Below are positions 6,677 through 15,141 of a DNA stretch of 64,000 bases, in pieces. Position 1 is the first letter of the stretch. Each line of letters begins with the position of its first letter. Origin of the DNA: PALSA-350 sp963834445 (GTDB lineage: Bacteria; Acidobacteriota; Terriglobia; Terriglobales; Acidobacteriaceae); NCBI GenBank assembly GCA_963834445.1, contig CAWIBU010000006.1, forward strand, positions 1 to 64,000, written 5' to 3'. A program made the position numbers and the translations under genes. The notes under the pieces are model-generated. The model had not been told where the DNA came from and did no database searches. It worked only from the letters and a program-made list of their open reading frames with translations.

Positions 6677-8543
6677 TGACCAATGCCTCCTCATCTGCAG
6701 CACCCGCAGCTTGCGCCAACGACGCCCCAGGCGTCGGAGATGACCGAAGCTGATCGACGGGGATGATTTGGCCATTCGCATAGATTCGGTGGCGTCCGTG
6801 CTGCTTATGCCACTGCGACAGCGTCGGAGCGCGACGTGCCCACTCTGCGACTTGCCGCCACCCGCCTGCATTCTTGAAGGAGAAGGACACTTCCCCATTC
6901 TGTACAAGTGCCGGATCGAGTCCCGCGTCTACGACCACTGCGGTGGACATTTGAATATTGTGCAGTTCGTAGGAGAACAAATCTTGGAACCACATGCCAC
7001 CAATGATCAAAATTGTCCATGGCTGCTGATCATAAAGTGCCGATGACCAATCTGCGCGTTGACTGGTCGAGCGTAACTCGCACTGCCGAAAGATGCCAAG
7101 CAGGTCTTTAGCGTGCAAGCCATTGGGAGCGCGCATTGCGTCGAAGTTTCGTAGAACCGCCAGCGCCATCTGAGCCTTGGAGAGAAGCGGTCCCCGCGCT
7201 GAGTCGATGATAGTGTTCACATCATCGAGGAATCGAGCGACATTGAAGAAAGAAGCAATCGGGTACCATTCTCCAGTCAACCGATTCACAATCAGCGGGC
7301 TGAACACTGCCGAATCAGGATGCGCGTTCACAAATGTTGAACCCCGTTCTCGTTCAGGGTGAATCATGTCCACAAACGTACAGAACGTGCTGTAGCAAGC
7401 CATGGGCCACCAGTCTCGAAGAGGTTCCCATTGCACCGTGGACTGTTCTTTCAGATCGCTTGCGAGTTGGGAAAGTGTGTAGCGCTCCCGATATCGAGAC
7501 TCGTCGTCGATCTTTTCATCTCGCCCAGCAAACATAATTGGCTGGAAGAGAACGCCGAAGATCTTCTCGCTGTTCTCTGCAGCGAACTGGACAATGCTTC
7601 CGACCGCGTCGTTGTTCACGGTGTTGATGACGGTGACCTGCAGCGTGACGCGCATTCCCGCAGCGCTGATGTTGTCGATGGCTTTCAGCTTGATGTCCAG
7701 ATAGTTGCCGATGCCACGATGAGCGTTCTTCTCTTCTGTCATGCCATCAATCTGGAGAAACACGCCGTGCAAGCCAGCCGCATGTGCAGCCTGCGCGAAG
7801 TCTGGGCTTTCTGCAAATCTGATCCCGTTTGTCGCGACATGCAGGCGATTAAGGCCAATGCTCCGCGCGTAGCTAACGGCCGCCAAAAAATGAGGCGACA
7901 ACGTAGGCTCTCCGCCCGAAAAGAGAATGTTGAACTCACGCTTCGGTTCAACCGATGCCGCTTGGTCGAGAAGAGATTTGATCTCATCCAATGATGGCTC
8001 ATAAACATGGTCCAACTGATTGGCGTCCATAAAGCACGGATTGCACTTCATGTTGCAACGTGTCGTGAGGTCCACCAGGACGTAGGAACCTCGCCCATAA
8101 AGGACACTGTGAACACCATGCACGGCGGCCTCGGTTCGTTCGAAGTCGCAACCAGGGAATAGGCTCTCCATCTTCCAAAAGAACTCTGCATCTGTCGCGA
8201 GCATGTCTTCGAACGGGCCATGTCGATCACAGGCCTTTCGAAGCAAAACAGTACCTGCTTCTTCGACAACCTCCGCGTCAATTACGCCAGGATGGTCGAT
8301 CAGGTCAGTTGCATTCATCGCGCCGCCCAAGACGCCGTCTCGCACTTCAATCAAGCATTTGGGACAAACGGACTGCGTCGTCCTCGGGCCAAGCGGAGGA
8401 GACACGCGCTCTCGTTTCTTTTTGAGTGGGGTTGAGGACCAGACTGGTGTGGGTAGTTGTCCCTCTGGTAGGGAACGGTTAATCAATTGCGCAAAATTCC
8501 ACGCAATGCCGGCTAGCTTTGAGGAGGCATGAAGGATGCTCAT
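6663..8543 (-). CDS. Radical SAM enzyme, large (626 aa), tetraether-synthase-like layout
   Basis: The N-terminus has a CPKC pair, followed by a domain ending CDRHGPFED, seen in large radical SAM enzymes with a small metal-binding N-terminal unit. The central SAM barrel has RCNMKCNPC (Cx3Cx2C cluster ligands) and FSGGEPTL for SAM binding. The C-terminal part has WTILIIGGMWFQDLF, the layout of the Tes/lipid-linking family of radical SAM proteins. The cysteine-rich segment that normally follows in that group is missing here (the region reads STAVVVDAGLDP), so a second C-terminal cluster is probably absent. The start at 8543 has GAGG upstream; the frame extends to 8720 but the extra 59 residues look unlike protein. 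It heads a four-gene leftward operon. Substrate unknown: lipid chemistry is suggested by layout only, peptide modification is also possible. Confidence 0.78.
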   Translation of the reverse strand: MSILHASSKLAGIAWNFAQLINRSLPEGQLPTPVWSSTPLKKKRERVSPPLGPRTTQSVCPKCLIEVRDGVLGGAMNATDLIDHPGVIDAEVVEEAGTVLLRKACDRHGPFEDMLATDAEFFWKMESLFPGCDFERTEAAVHGVHSVLYGRGSYVLVDLTTRCNMKCNPCFMDANQLDHVYEPSLDEIKSLLDQAASVEPKREFNILFSGGEPTLSPHFLAAVSYARSIGLNRLHVATNGIRFAESPDFAQAAHAAGLHGVFLQIDGMTEEKNAHRGIGNYLDIKLKAIDNISAAGMRVTLQVTVINTVNNDAVGSIVQFAAENSEKIFGVLFQPIMFAGRDEKIDDESRYRERYTLSQLASDLKEQSTVQWEPLRDWWPMACYSTFCTFVDMIHPERERGSTFVNAHPDSAVFSPLIVNRLTGEWYPIASFFNVARFLDDVNTIIDSARGPLLSKAQMALAVLRNFDAMRAPNGLHAKDLLGIFRQCELRSTSQRADWSSALYDQQPWTILIIGGMWFQDLFSYELHNIQMSTAVVVDAGLDPALVQNGEVSFSFKNAGGWRQVAEWARRAPTLSQWHKQHGRHRIYANGQIIPVDQLRSSPTPGASLAQAAGAADEEALVNVLE

Positions 8544-8985
8544 GGGGGGAAATCCTCGCGGTTGAAATGGTCTTGGCTCTGTCTCACCTCTTGCTCTTAC
8601 AGGATCTTGATTGTTCCGCAGAACGGATTCGATTGCGATGCCAAACAGAAGATCGCCGATTGTGATCGACTGCGGGGCCCCATCGTGACTCTTGCGGGGC
8701 ACGCGTGCGATGCCTTTCACTTTAGCACTGGTCAGTCAGGGAATGCGAACGCGACACACGAGATGCGCTGCTTTGAGACAACCCGAAGCCGTCTTGATCG
8801 CAGATGTTTCGGCACGAATCTCTATGGCGCTCATGCTCATTCAGCAATAAAGTGCACTTTTTCAAAGGATTGAGTATTTCTGGACGTCATATCCTCAAGC
8901 ACTTTATCAATTTTGACTGAAGCTCCAATGTCGTAGTCTACCTACGATAATCAATGCTTTTCCAAGCCATGTTTTTTTCGGTGCC
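8544..8985. other. Intergenic stretch without recognised genes
   Basis: It separates the radical SAM operon (its promoter should lie here, reading left) from the recombinase block. The only feature noted is CGTAGTCTACCT with ATAAT and CAATG at 8932-8956, which resembles the reverse complement of 13742-13770 on the other side of the recombinase block and may mark its ends. Confidence 0.4.
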
Positions 8986-9957
8986 CTATAACTTGTCCAG
9001 AAACCTCATGAGCGCGGCGTTGTCGCGCCACTTCTTGTTGCGACCTCTCGGGCTGAGCTTGTTGAGCTGCTTCCGAAACCGTTCTGGAGTCAGTCGCAGA
9101 TAACGCTCGGCGGAGCCGAGGTTATGTTGCCCCATATAGGCTGAAAGCGCTGGGATCATTCGATTGAGGTCAGCACCGTGCTTGAGCCATGCTGTCAGCC
9201 GGTGGACAGCGAAGGTGTGCCGCAGATCGTGAATCCGCGGTTCGTAGCGTGCTTCGTCGTGGCGGGCAACGCCCGCCTGCTTACGCACCCTCTGAAAAGT
9301 CTGGTTCGCCGTGTCGGTTTTGATCTGCAGTCCGTGTCTTGTCAGAAAAAAGTAGGGACCGCGCATCGCTTTCTTCCGGTACGTTCGATGATAGGAGAGC
9401 AAGATGCCGTATAGATCGGGACCAATTGGGATTTCACGCGAACGGTTGACGCGGCTGCTCCGAATCGTAATGCGCCGTCTGCGAAAGTCCACGTCCTTGC
9501 GCTCCAATTGGGTTGCTTCTCCGAGCATCGCGCCTGTGCCATAAAGAAACAGGAGTAGGGTACGAAACGTGCGCGCGTCGATCACGCAGTTAAATTGCCG
9601 TTGGACGACGCTGGCGGCTACAAGCAGCCTCCGTATTTCTGTCCGTGAGTAAACATAGGGAACAAATGTCTGCACCGGTGACCGACGCGGCGGAGGCAGT
9701 GGCACGCTGGAAAGCTGGTTGCGCGCCATCCAGTAGCGAAGAAATCCGCGCAGGACGGAATATTTCTTGTACCAGGTGGCGGGTGAAGTTAGGGGACCAT
9801 CGAGGTAGGCTACGACATCGTTAATTCTGATCCCCGCTAGTTCTACATTCCCGAGCTGCCTCTGAAATGCACGAAGGTTTTGTGCGCCCTTTGCCCAGGG
9901 AGCGCCTTCAGACCGTCTGGCTTCGACGTAGATTTGAATTCCGTCTTGGAGTTTCAT
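8986..9957 (-). CDS. Tyrosine recombinase-like protein lacking catalytic Arg I (small partner, copy 1)
   Basis: A 323-aa protein with the two-domain shape of tyrosine recombinases: SAM-like core-binding region (about 1-100) and catalytic region with HDLRHTFAVHR (box II) and ERYLRL carrying the nucleophile Tyr. Two key positions are changed. The TGxRxxEA motif reads TGAMLGEA, so Arg I is Met, and the LGH motif before the Tyr reads MGQH. It may therefore be a non-catalytic partner of the 414-aa recombinase encoded just upstream, with which its start overlaps (ATGA at 9954-9957). The same large/small pair is repeated at 11234-13509. Confidence 0.85.
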   Translation of the reverse strand: MKLQDGIQIYVEARRSEGAPWAKGAQNLRAFQRQLGNVELAGIRINDVVAYLDGPLTSPATWYKKYSVLRGFLRYWMARNQLSSVPLPPPRRSPVQTFVPYVYSRTEIRRLLVAASVVQRQFNCVIDARTFRTLLLFLYGTGAMLGEATQLERKDVDFRRRRITIRSSRVNRSREIPIGPDLYGILLSYHRTYRKKAMRGPYFFLTRHGLQIKTDTANQTFQRVRKQAGVARHDEARYEPRIHDLRHTFAVHRLTAWLKHGADLNRMIPALSAYMGQHNLGSAERYLRLTPERFRKQLNKLSPRGRNKKWRDNAALMRFLDKL

Positions 9958-11198
9958 CGCAATCCTCCAAGACGAAAGGCGGCAACCTTGCGAAGGGCAA
10001 GAACATCGTGCTTCGCATAGATGCTAACGGAATTAGTGTCTCGGTGGCCCAAGAAGTCGGCAATCTCTTTGAGGGACGTTCCCTTCTGGAGCAGCCGCGT
10101 CGCGCAGGCATGGCGCAGGGTGTGCGGGCCAATATGATCGAGTTCGATGCCAAGCTTCCGCATGCGCCGCGACACGGTCCTCCAAACAGTCGAGTGCAGG
10201 AGTGGCCCCCACGGGCGGCGCTCGCCAAGGAAGACGTGCCGATCGTCAACCTGCGGTCTGGCATAGCGAAGGTATTTGAGGATTGCCTCTCCCACTTCGT
10301 ACTGAATAGGGAATTGCTGAATCCCACCGCGTTTGCCGCGCCGCACTGTGAATACTTCGCTGCGCCAATCGAAGTCATCCAGATGCAGGTCTATGACCTC
10401 ACTGCAGCGAAGTCCGTAGACAGTAAAAAGCTGCAAGAGGGCTTTGGCGCGAAGTTGCTCCGGCTTCGTCCCGTCGGTCAGTTTCAGCAATCGGCGGACT
10501 TGTGCCCATGTTGGGCCCAGGGGACGGGCTTCGTATTTGGAAACAAGCGGCCCGTGGATTGCTTGGGAGAGATCTGGTGGACACCAGCGTTGCGTCTCGG
10601 CGAAGCGAAAGAAGCTTCGCAATGCCATGCATTGGCTGGATACGCCGCGAGGCTTCCACCCTTCAGCGCGTTTTGTGTTCAGGAACTCGCCGATATCACT
10701 CACGGAGACTGTTTGAAGATCTCCGCCCCGTGTTGTGAGCCACCTCAAGAAGATGCTGGTCCGGTTGGAATAGCCGCGAATTGTTGGTGCTGCTAGACCT
10801 CTGTGGAGGCGCAACTCCTGCGAGAACATCTGAAGCTGCCCGTCAAAATGAGAGCCTGACGATAGCGCCAATTTGCCATGGAATCGAAACCAGCCGCGAG
10901 CAACAATCGCGAAAGACTTCGGCGATCCAAAGTCGTAGTGGCGAAAATCCCGATACGGACCTCGATACTCGGCCCAAAATTTCGCGCCCGTTTCAATTTC
11001 TTTCTCATCGACAACGCGTAACTCATGGAGTCCGAGGACCCGAATGATGTGGATCATGTAGGTCGCTGCGCCCAAGAGCTTACTGTGACTGAAGCCCTGT
11101 TCGATCAAATGCCTCAGATACTGCTCACGCTCTGCACGGAGCGGCGCTTGGCGATGTCTTTCAATCAGCCTTCGGGTTTGAAAGATCTGCTCGAACAT
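9954..11198 (-). CDS. Tyrosine recombinase (large partner, copy 1)
   Basis: A 414-aa recombinase with a complete catalytic set: Arg I in YGLRCSEV, a basic beta-hairpin (RRGKRGGIQQFP), HTLRHACATRL with His and Arg II, LGHRDTNSVSIY with the last His and the nucleophile Tyr in YAKHD. The N-terminal 200 residues are the DNA-binding arm. It shares layout and many motifs with the 414-aa protein at 12265-13509, roughly half the residues by eye. The ATGA overlap with the next gene points to translation as a pair. Probably part of a transposon or integron-like unit moved by several tyrosine recombinases. Confidence 0.9.
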   Translation of the reverse strand: MFEQIFQTRRLIERHRQAPLRAEREQYLRHLIEQGFSHSKLLGAATYMIHIIRVLGLHELRVVDEKEIETGAKFWAEYRGPYRDFRHYDFGSPKSFAIVARGWFRFHGKLALSSGSHFDGQLQMFSQELRLHRGLAAPTIRGYSNRTSIFLRWLTTRGGDLQTVSVSDIGEFLNTKRAEGWKPRGVSSQCMALRSFFRFAETQRWCPPDLSQAIHGPLVSKYEARPLGPTWAQVRRLLKLTDGTKPEQLRAKALLQLFTVYGLRCSEVIDLHLDDFDWRSEVFTVRRGKRGGIQQFPIQYEVGEAILKYLRYARPQVDDRHVFLGERRPWGPLLHSTVWRTVSRRMRKLGIELDHIGPHTLRHACATRLLQKGTSLKEIADFLGHRDTNSVSIYAKHDVLALRKVAAFRLGGLR

Positions 11199-11233
11199 TC
11201 AACCTCCCCGCGTGCCACCAGTGCTCGTGATCG

Positions 11234-12268
11234 TTAGGCAGGTGTACTTTTCCGGCTCAGAGCAACTCCGGTCAGATTGCGATTTGGGACACTGTTGGAC
11301 AATTGAGACAAGAATCTCATCAGCTCAGGATCGTCACGCCACCTCTTTTTTCCACGCTTCGGGCTGAGCTTGAGAAGCTGGGTTCGGAAGCGATCGGGCG
11401 TAAGGGTCAGGTACTTTTCGGTCGTTCCAAGGCCCGTTAGCCCCATATAAACCGACAGCGCCGGCAGCATACGATTCAAGTCCGCACCGTGCTTGATCCA
11501 CCCTGCGATCCGATGCACCGCAAATGTGTGCCGTAGATCATATATCCGAGGCTGATAGCTGGCTTCGTCATGCCGGCGAATTCCAGAAACGCGGCGTAGT
11601 CTTTCGAATGTACCTTCGACGTTGGAAATGTTGAGGACTTCTCCTCTTTTGTTCAAGAAGAAGTGCTGGTTGGTCGTGTCTTGTCGCCGCCTTAAAACAA
11701 GATATTCTCCCAGCACGTTCATCAGGTCTGGACCGATTGGGATGGTTCGTGAGCGGTTGTAGCGGTTGCGACGGATCGTGACCGAGCCCTTCTTGAGATC
11801 GACATCGTTGATTTCCAGCCGAAGAGCCTCCCCAATCAGGGAGCCAGTTGAATAAATGAAAATCAAAACTGTGCGAAGAGTGAGGGGGTCTATGCCGCAC
11901 CGGACCGCCTTCTGACATCTGCGCACTGCTTTCAATAGATTCCGGATTTCAGAGTGGGTGTAAATGTAAGGGACGAATGGCCGCTGCCTCTCTCTTCGCT
12001 CCACTGGCATGGGTAGCGCATAGATTTCTCCACGTGCTAGCCAGAAATCAAAGAAGCCCCGGAGCAGCCGATACTTGGCCATCCAGGTGTCAGGAGAGGT
12101 CTTTGGGCTATCTAGAAACGTCAAGATCTCTCGAGCCGTGACGTTTTCTAGATCGATATTCCCAATGCGCTTGCCAAAGGCCATGAGATACCACTCCGAA
12201 GAGCGATAAGAGAGCCCCTCGGAGCGCTTTCGCTTGACATAGCCTTCTATCGCTTCGATGAGAGTCAA
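11234..12268 (-). CDS. Tyrosine recombinase-like protein lacking catalytic Arg I (small partner, copy 2)
   Basis: A 344-aa paralogue of the 323-aa protein at 8986. The two share box II (YDLRHTFAVHR), the GADLNRM stretch before it ends, and the closing KKWRDxxxLMRFL. The Arg I motif is again changed, here to TGSLIGEA (Leu), while Tyr is kept in EKYLTLTPDRFR. The same loss in both small partners argues for a selected non-catalytic role and against chance decay. The start overlaps the stop of the upstream 414-aa gene (12265-12268). The C-terminus carries about 20 extra residues after the shared region. Confidence 0.85.
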   Translation of the reverse strand: MTLIEAIEGYVKRKRSEGLSYRSSEWYLMAFGKRIGNIDLENVTAREILTFLDSPKTSPDTWMAKYRLLRGFFDFWLARGEIYALPMPVERRERQRPFVPYIYTHSEIRNLLKAVRRCQKAVRCGIDPLTLRTVLIFIYSTGSLIGEALRLEINDVDLKKGSVTIRRNRYNRSRTIPIGPDLMNVLGEYLVLRRRQDTTNQHFFLNKRGEVLNISNVEGTFERLRRVSGIRRHDEASYQPRIYDLRHTFAVHRIAGWIKHGADLNRMLPALSVYMGLTGLGTTEKYLTLTPDRFRTQLLKLSPKRGKKRWRDDPELMRFLSQLSNSVPNRNLTGVALSRKSTPA

Positions 12269-13509
12269 AGTATCCCCGCCAGACTAAAGGCGGCCACCTT
12301 GCGCAAAGAGCGTCGGTCATATTTCGCGTAAATCGCAACGGATTTAATCGTCCGATGTCCAAGAAAGTCCGCGATCTCCTTCAAAGAACTTCCTTTTTTC
12401 AAGAGTTGGGTTGCACATGCGTGGCGGAGCGAATGGGGGCCGCGACTCTCAGACTGGATTCCAAGCTTCTTCATCCGTTTGCCAACGAGGCTCCACATTG
12501 ATCTCGCCCCGACGGGGCGATAGGGGAGCTGCAGCGTGAGAAAGACATTCCGGCAAGCGCAATGCGGGCGCCCGTAGCGAAGATAGTCGAGGATGGCCTT
12601 TCCTACCTCGTACTGAATTGGGAACTGCTGGATGCCACCGCGTTTTGCCCTGTGGACGCAGAAAGTCTCGTTCCGCCAATCGAAGTCGTCGAGGCGGAGG
12701 CGCGCCACCTCGCTGGCCCGCAAGCCGTAAATCGAAAACAAAAGAAACAAGGCGCGTGCACGCAGTTCTACCGGCGTTCCGCCATTCACGGAGCGTATGA
12801 GGCGGCGAACTTCCGCCCAACTCGGCCCCTTGGCAGACGCCGTATACATGGGGAGTCTCGGCTTGACGATGCCGCGCCATATGCCCGGCAGACACCAACC
12901 CCGATCTTCCGCGACGATGAAGAATGCGCGCAGTGCGATGCATTGACTCCTGATCGTAATCGGACGCCGCCCAGCCTCACGGTAGCTGGCAAGATAATCG
13001 TCCACATCATTGATGGATATGAACGAAAGGTCGTTGTGACGTTCCGACGCCCACCGCAAGAAATTCTCTAGCCGGTTAGCGTAGCTTCCTATAGTGATAG
13101 CGGCCAGACCGCGAGATTCCGATGCGTTCCTGAATTCGGCAAGTTGCGCATCAAAAAGCCCGGGCGGCGCGGTCGGCAAGATCAGAGCGCCATGAAAGCG
13201 CAGCCACTGGCGAGCAATCACTGAAAAGATTCTGGGTGAAGTGTCTGGGCGTTTGCCTATTCGTTCAGGGCCCTTGTTGTCGGCCCAGCGTCTCCCGGCT
13301 TCTTCAATTTCCGTGAGCTGCACCTGCCGTAAACTCGTCAGCCCCATCATCTGAACAATGCGGACGAGATAACCCGCGATGGCCCGAACACGGTTCGCGT
13401 CCCAGCCTATTTGGAGCAAATGGGTCAAGTACTTCTCTCGCTCCTTTAAGAGCGGCGCAGAGCGGTGTCGCCTTTGAAAACTTGGGAAGACAGAAATACT
13501 TTCAATCAA
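12265..13509 (-). CDS. Tyrosine recombinase (large partner, copy 2)
   Basis: A 414-aa paralogue of 9954-11198, with Arg I in YGLRASEV, HSLRHACATQLL, LGHRTIKSVAIY and the Tyr in YAKYDRRSL. First gene of the four-gene leftward recombinase block; its promoter should lie in 13510-13740. The order large-small-large-small resembles the recombinase-in-trio class of elements in having several co-translated tyrosine recombinases, but here there are two pairs and no distinct third type. Confidence 0.9.
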   Translation of the reverse strand: MIESISVFPSFQRRHRSAPLLKEREKYLTHLLQIGWDANRVRAIAGYLVRIVQMMGLTSLRQVQLTEIEEAGRRWADNKGPERIGKRPDTSPRIFSVIARQWLRFHGALILPTAPPGLFDAQLAEFRNASESRGLAAITIGSYANRLENFLRWASERHNDLSFISINDVDDYLASYREAGRRPITIRSQCIALRAFFIVAEDRGWCLPGIWRGIVKPRLPMYTASAKGPSWAEVRRLIRSVNGGTPVELRARALFLLFSIYGLRASEVARLRLDDFDWRNETFCVHRAKRGGIQQFPIQYEVGKAILDYLRYGRPHCACRNVFLTLQLPYRPVGARSMWSLVGKRMKKLGIQSESRGPHSLRHACATQLLKKGSSLKEIADFLGHRTIKSVAIYAKYDRRSLRKVAAFSLAGIL

Positions 13510-13788
13510 ATCTTACCTATTCATAGTCGTGGTTTTGACGCTCCCCAGAGCGACACTTAAACGCGATAGCTGTCCGAACCCTCCTTCGAATGATCGACAC
13601 GAAATCCGTTGGGCCAGGCCATCGGGCTGTGAGCCATGGAGAGTAAGGTGGTTCACCGAATTCCAAGGTCGGAATTGGCCAGATACCGTCTGGAGAATCG
13701 CATTTTCATAGTCCGGAGAATGCGCATGAAAAGCCATAGGTCATTGAATATTATAGAGATGTAGGCTACGGGCTCAGCGGCTTATATT
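13510..13788. other. Divergent intergenic region between the recombinase block and the ATPase gene
   Basis: No gene recognised. It should contain the leftward promoter of the recombinase block and the rightward promoter of the AAA+ gene. GTAGGCTACG with TATAA and CATTG at 13742-13770 resembles the reverse complement of 8932-8956. Confidence 0.4.
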
Positions 13789-15054
13789 GTGCTGCGTGCC
13801 CATCGTGGCCCAGCCAATTCATGGCAGCCTCGCAATTGTGAAGCTTTATGGCATAATTGCAAGGTGTTCATCCCACGCCAGATCCAGCCGCAGGTTTCGC
13901 GCCTGCTCGAACAGTTTCCCGCCGTCGCCATACTTGGCCCCCGCCAGGTGGGCAAAACGACGCTCGCGACTACTTTGGCAGATGCTTTGGGGGAGCAGGC
14001 CCTTTACCTAGATCTGGAATCGCCTTCGGACCGAGCCAAGCTGACGGAACCGGAACTCTACCTAACACAGCACGAAAATCGGCTCGTGATCCTCGACGAG
14101 ATCCATCGCCTCCCGCGTATTTTTGAAACACTCCGCAGCCTAATTGACCGGAGGCGGCGCAAGAGTAAGCCGGCCCGTCATTTCCTTTTGCTCGGCTCGG
14201 CATCGATGGATTTGTTGCAACAGTCGGCCGAATCCCTCGCTGGACGGATTGCATATCAGGAGCTTGCTCCCTTTTCGGTTAGCGAAGCTGCGGGAGCCGA
14301 GGGAACTTCGATGGATCGTCTTTGGAGTCGCGGCGGTTTTCCCGACAGTTTTTTAGCCGCGAGCGATGACCTCAGTTTCACTTGGCGCACAGCTTTTATC
14401 CAGACATACCTTGAACGCGATGTCCCCGCTCTTGGGCCACGCATTCCTGCCGAAACACTCCGCCGCTACTGGCAGATGCTCGCGCACAATCAAGGGCAAA
14501 TGCTCAATGCGGCGCAGCTTGCGAGTGGTCTTGGCGTCAGCGGCCACACAGTAGCCAGGTATCTCGACATCATGGTGGATTTGTTACTCGTGCGCCGCCT
14601 CCAGCCATGGGCCGAGAACGCCAAAAAGCGACTTGTCCGCACACCGAAAGTCTATGTCCGCGACTCTGGCCTGCTGCATGCTCTGCTGGGAATACGAAAT
14701 CTAGAGGAACTATTAGGGCACCCAGTAGTCGGCTCCAGTTGGGAAGGGTTGCTAATCGAGAACATTCTCGATGCATTGCCGCCGACAGCGCGGCCCACTT
14801 TCTACCGGACTTCCGCCGGGGCGGAGATCGACCTCGTGATTGAATTCAGTTCAAAAGAACGATGGGCGATTGAGGTCAAGCGCTCTCTCGGAAGCCCTGC
14901 ACCAAGCAAGGGGTTCTATGTCGCGTGTGAGGACATCCATGCTACCAGACGTGTGGTTCTCTATCCTGGCGTAGAACGGTTTAAGCTCGACGCGAAGACG
15001 GAAGTAATGCCTCTGTCGATGTTCTTGACGGAAGGCTTTAGCCACGGTCCATAA
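13789..15054 (+). CDS. AAA+ ATPase of the AAA_14/DUF4143 family
   Basis: Residues about 25-180 are the ATPase: Walker A GPRQVGKTT, Walker B LVILDEIHRLP and the sensor-like LLLGSAS. The C-terminal DUF4143 part has the conserved LSGxxxxSxxTVARYLD type helix-turn-helix (ASGLGVSGHTVARYLDIM) and the nuclease-like ending EIDLVIEF and WAIEVKRS. These proteins are common, often mobile, and of poorly defined function; some sit with toxin-antitoxin or defence genes. The start may be the ATG at 13789 or the GTG at 13864, nearer to the conserved IPRQ motif; neither has a clear ribosome site. Stands alone before the defence cluster. Confidence 0.88.
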   Translation: MLRAHRGPANSWQPRNCEALWHNCKVFIPRQIQPQVSRLLEQFPAVAILGPRQVGKTTLATTLADALGEQALYLDLESPSDRAKLTEPELYLTQHENRLVILDEIHRLPRIFETLRSLIDRRRRKSKPARHFLLLGSASMDLLQQSAESLAGRIAYQELAPFSVSEAAGAEGTSMDRLWSRGGFPDSFLAASDDLSFTWRTAFIQTYLERDVPALGPRIPAETLRRYWQMLAHNQGQMLNAAQLASGLGVSGHTVARYLDIMVDLLLVRRLQPWAENAKKRLVRTPKVYVRDSGLLHALLGIRNLEELLGHPVVGSSWEGLLIENILDALPPTARPTFYRTSAGAEIDLVIEFSSKERWAIEVKRSLGSPAPSKGFYVACEDIHATRRVVLYPGVERFKLDAKTEVMPLSMFLTEGFSHGP

Positions 15055-15141
15055 AGAATAATTGCAACGAGTGCGCGCTAGCTTAACCAATAGCAGAGCC
15101 TTGAACATCAATTCCGAATAACGTAGGAGAAAAGGAACAGG

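Noticed and set aside
8529..8873. Plus-strand frame of 114 codons upstream of the radical SAM gene
   Set aside because: No ribosome site, no motif and composition unlike protein; the region is better explained as the promoter region of the leftward operon.
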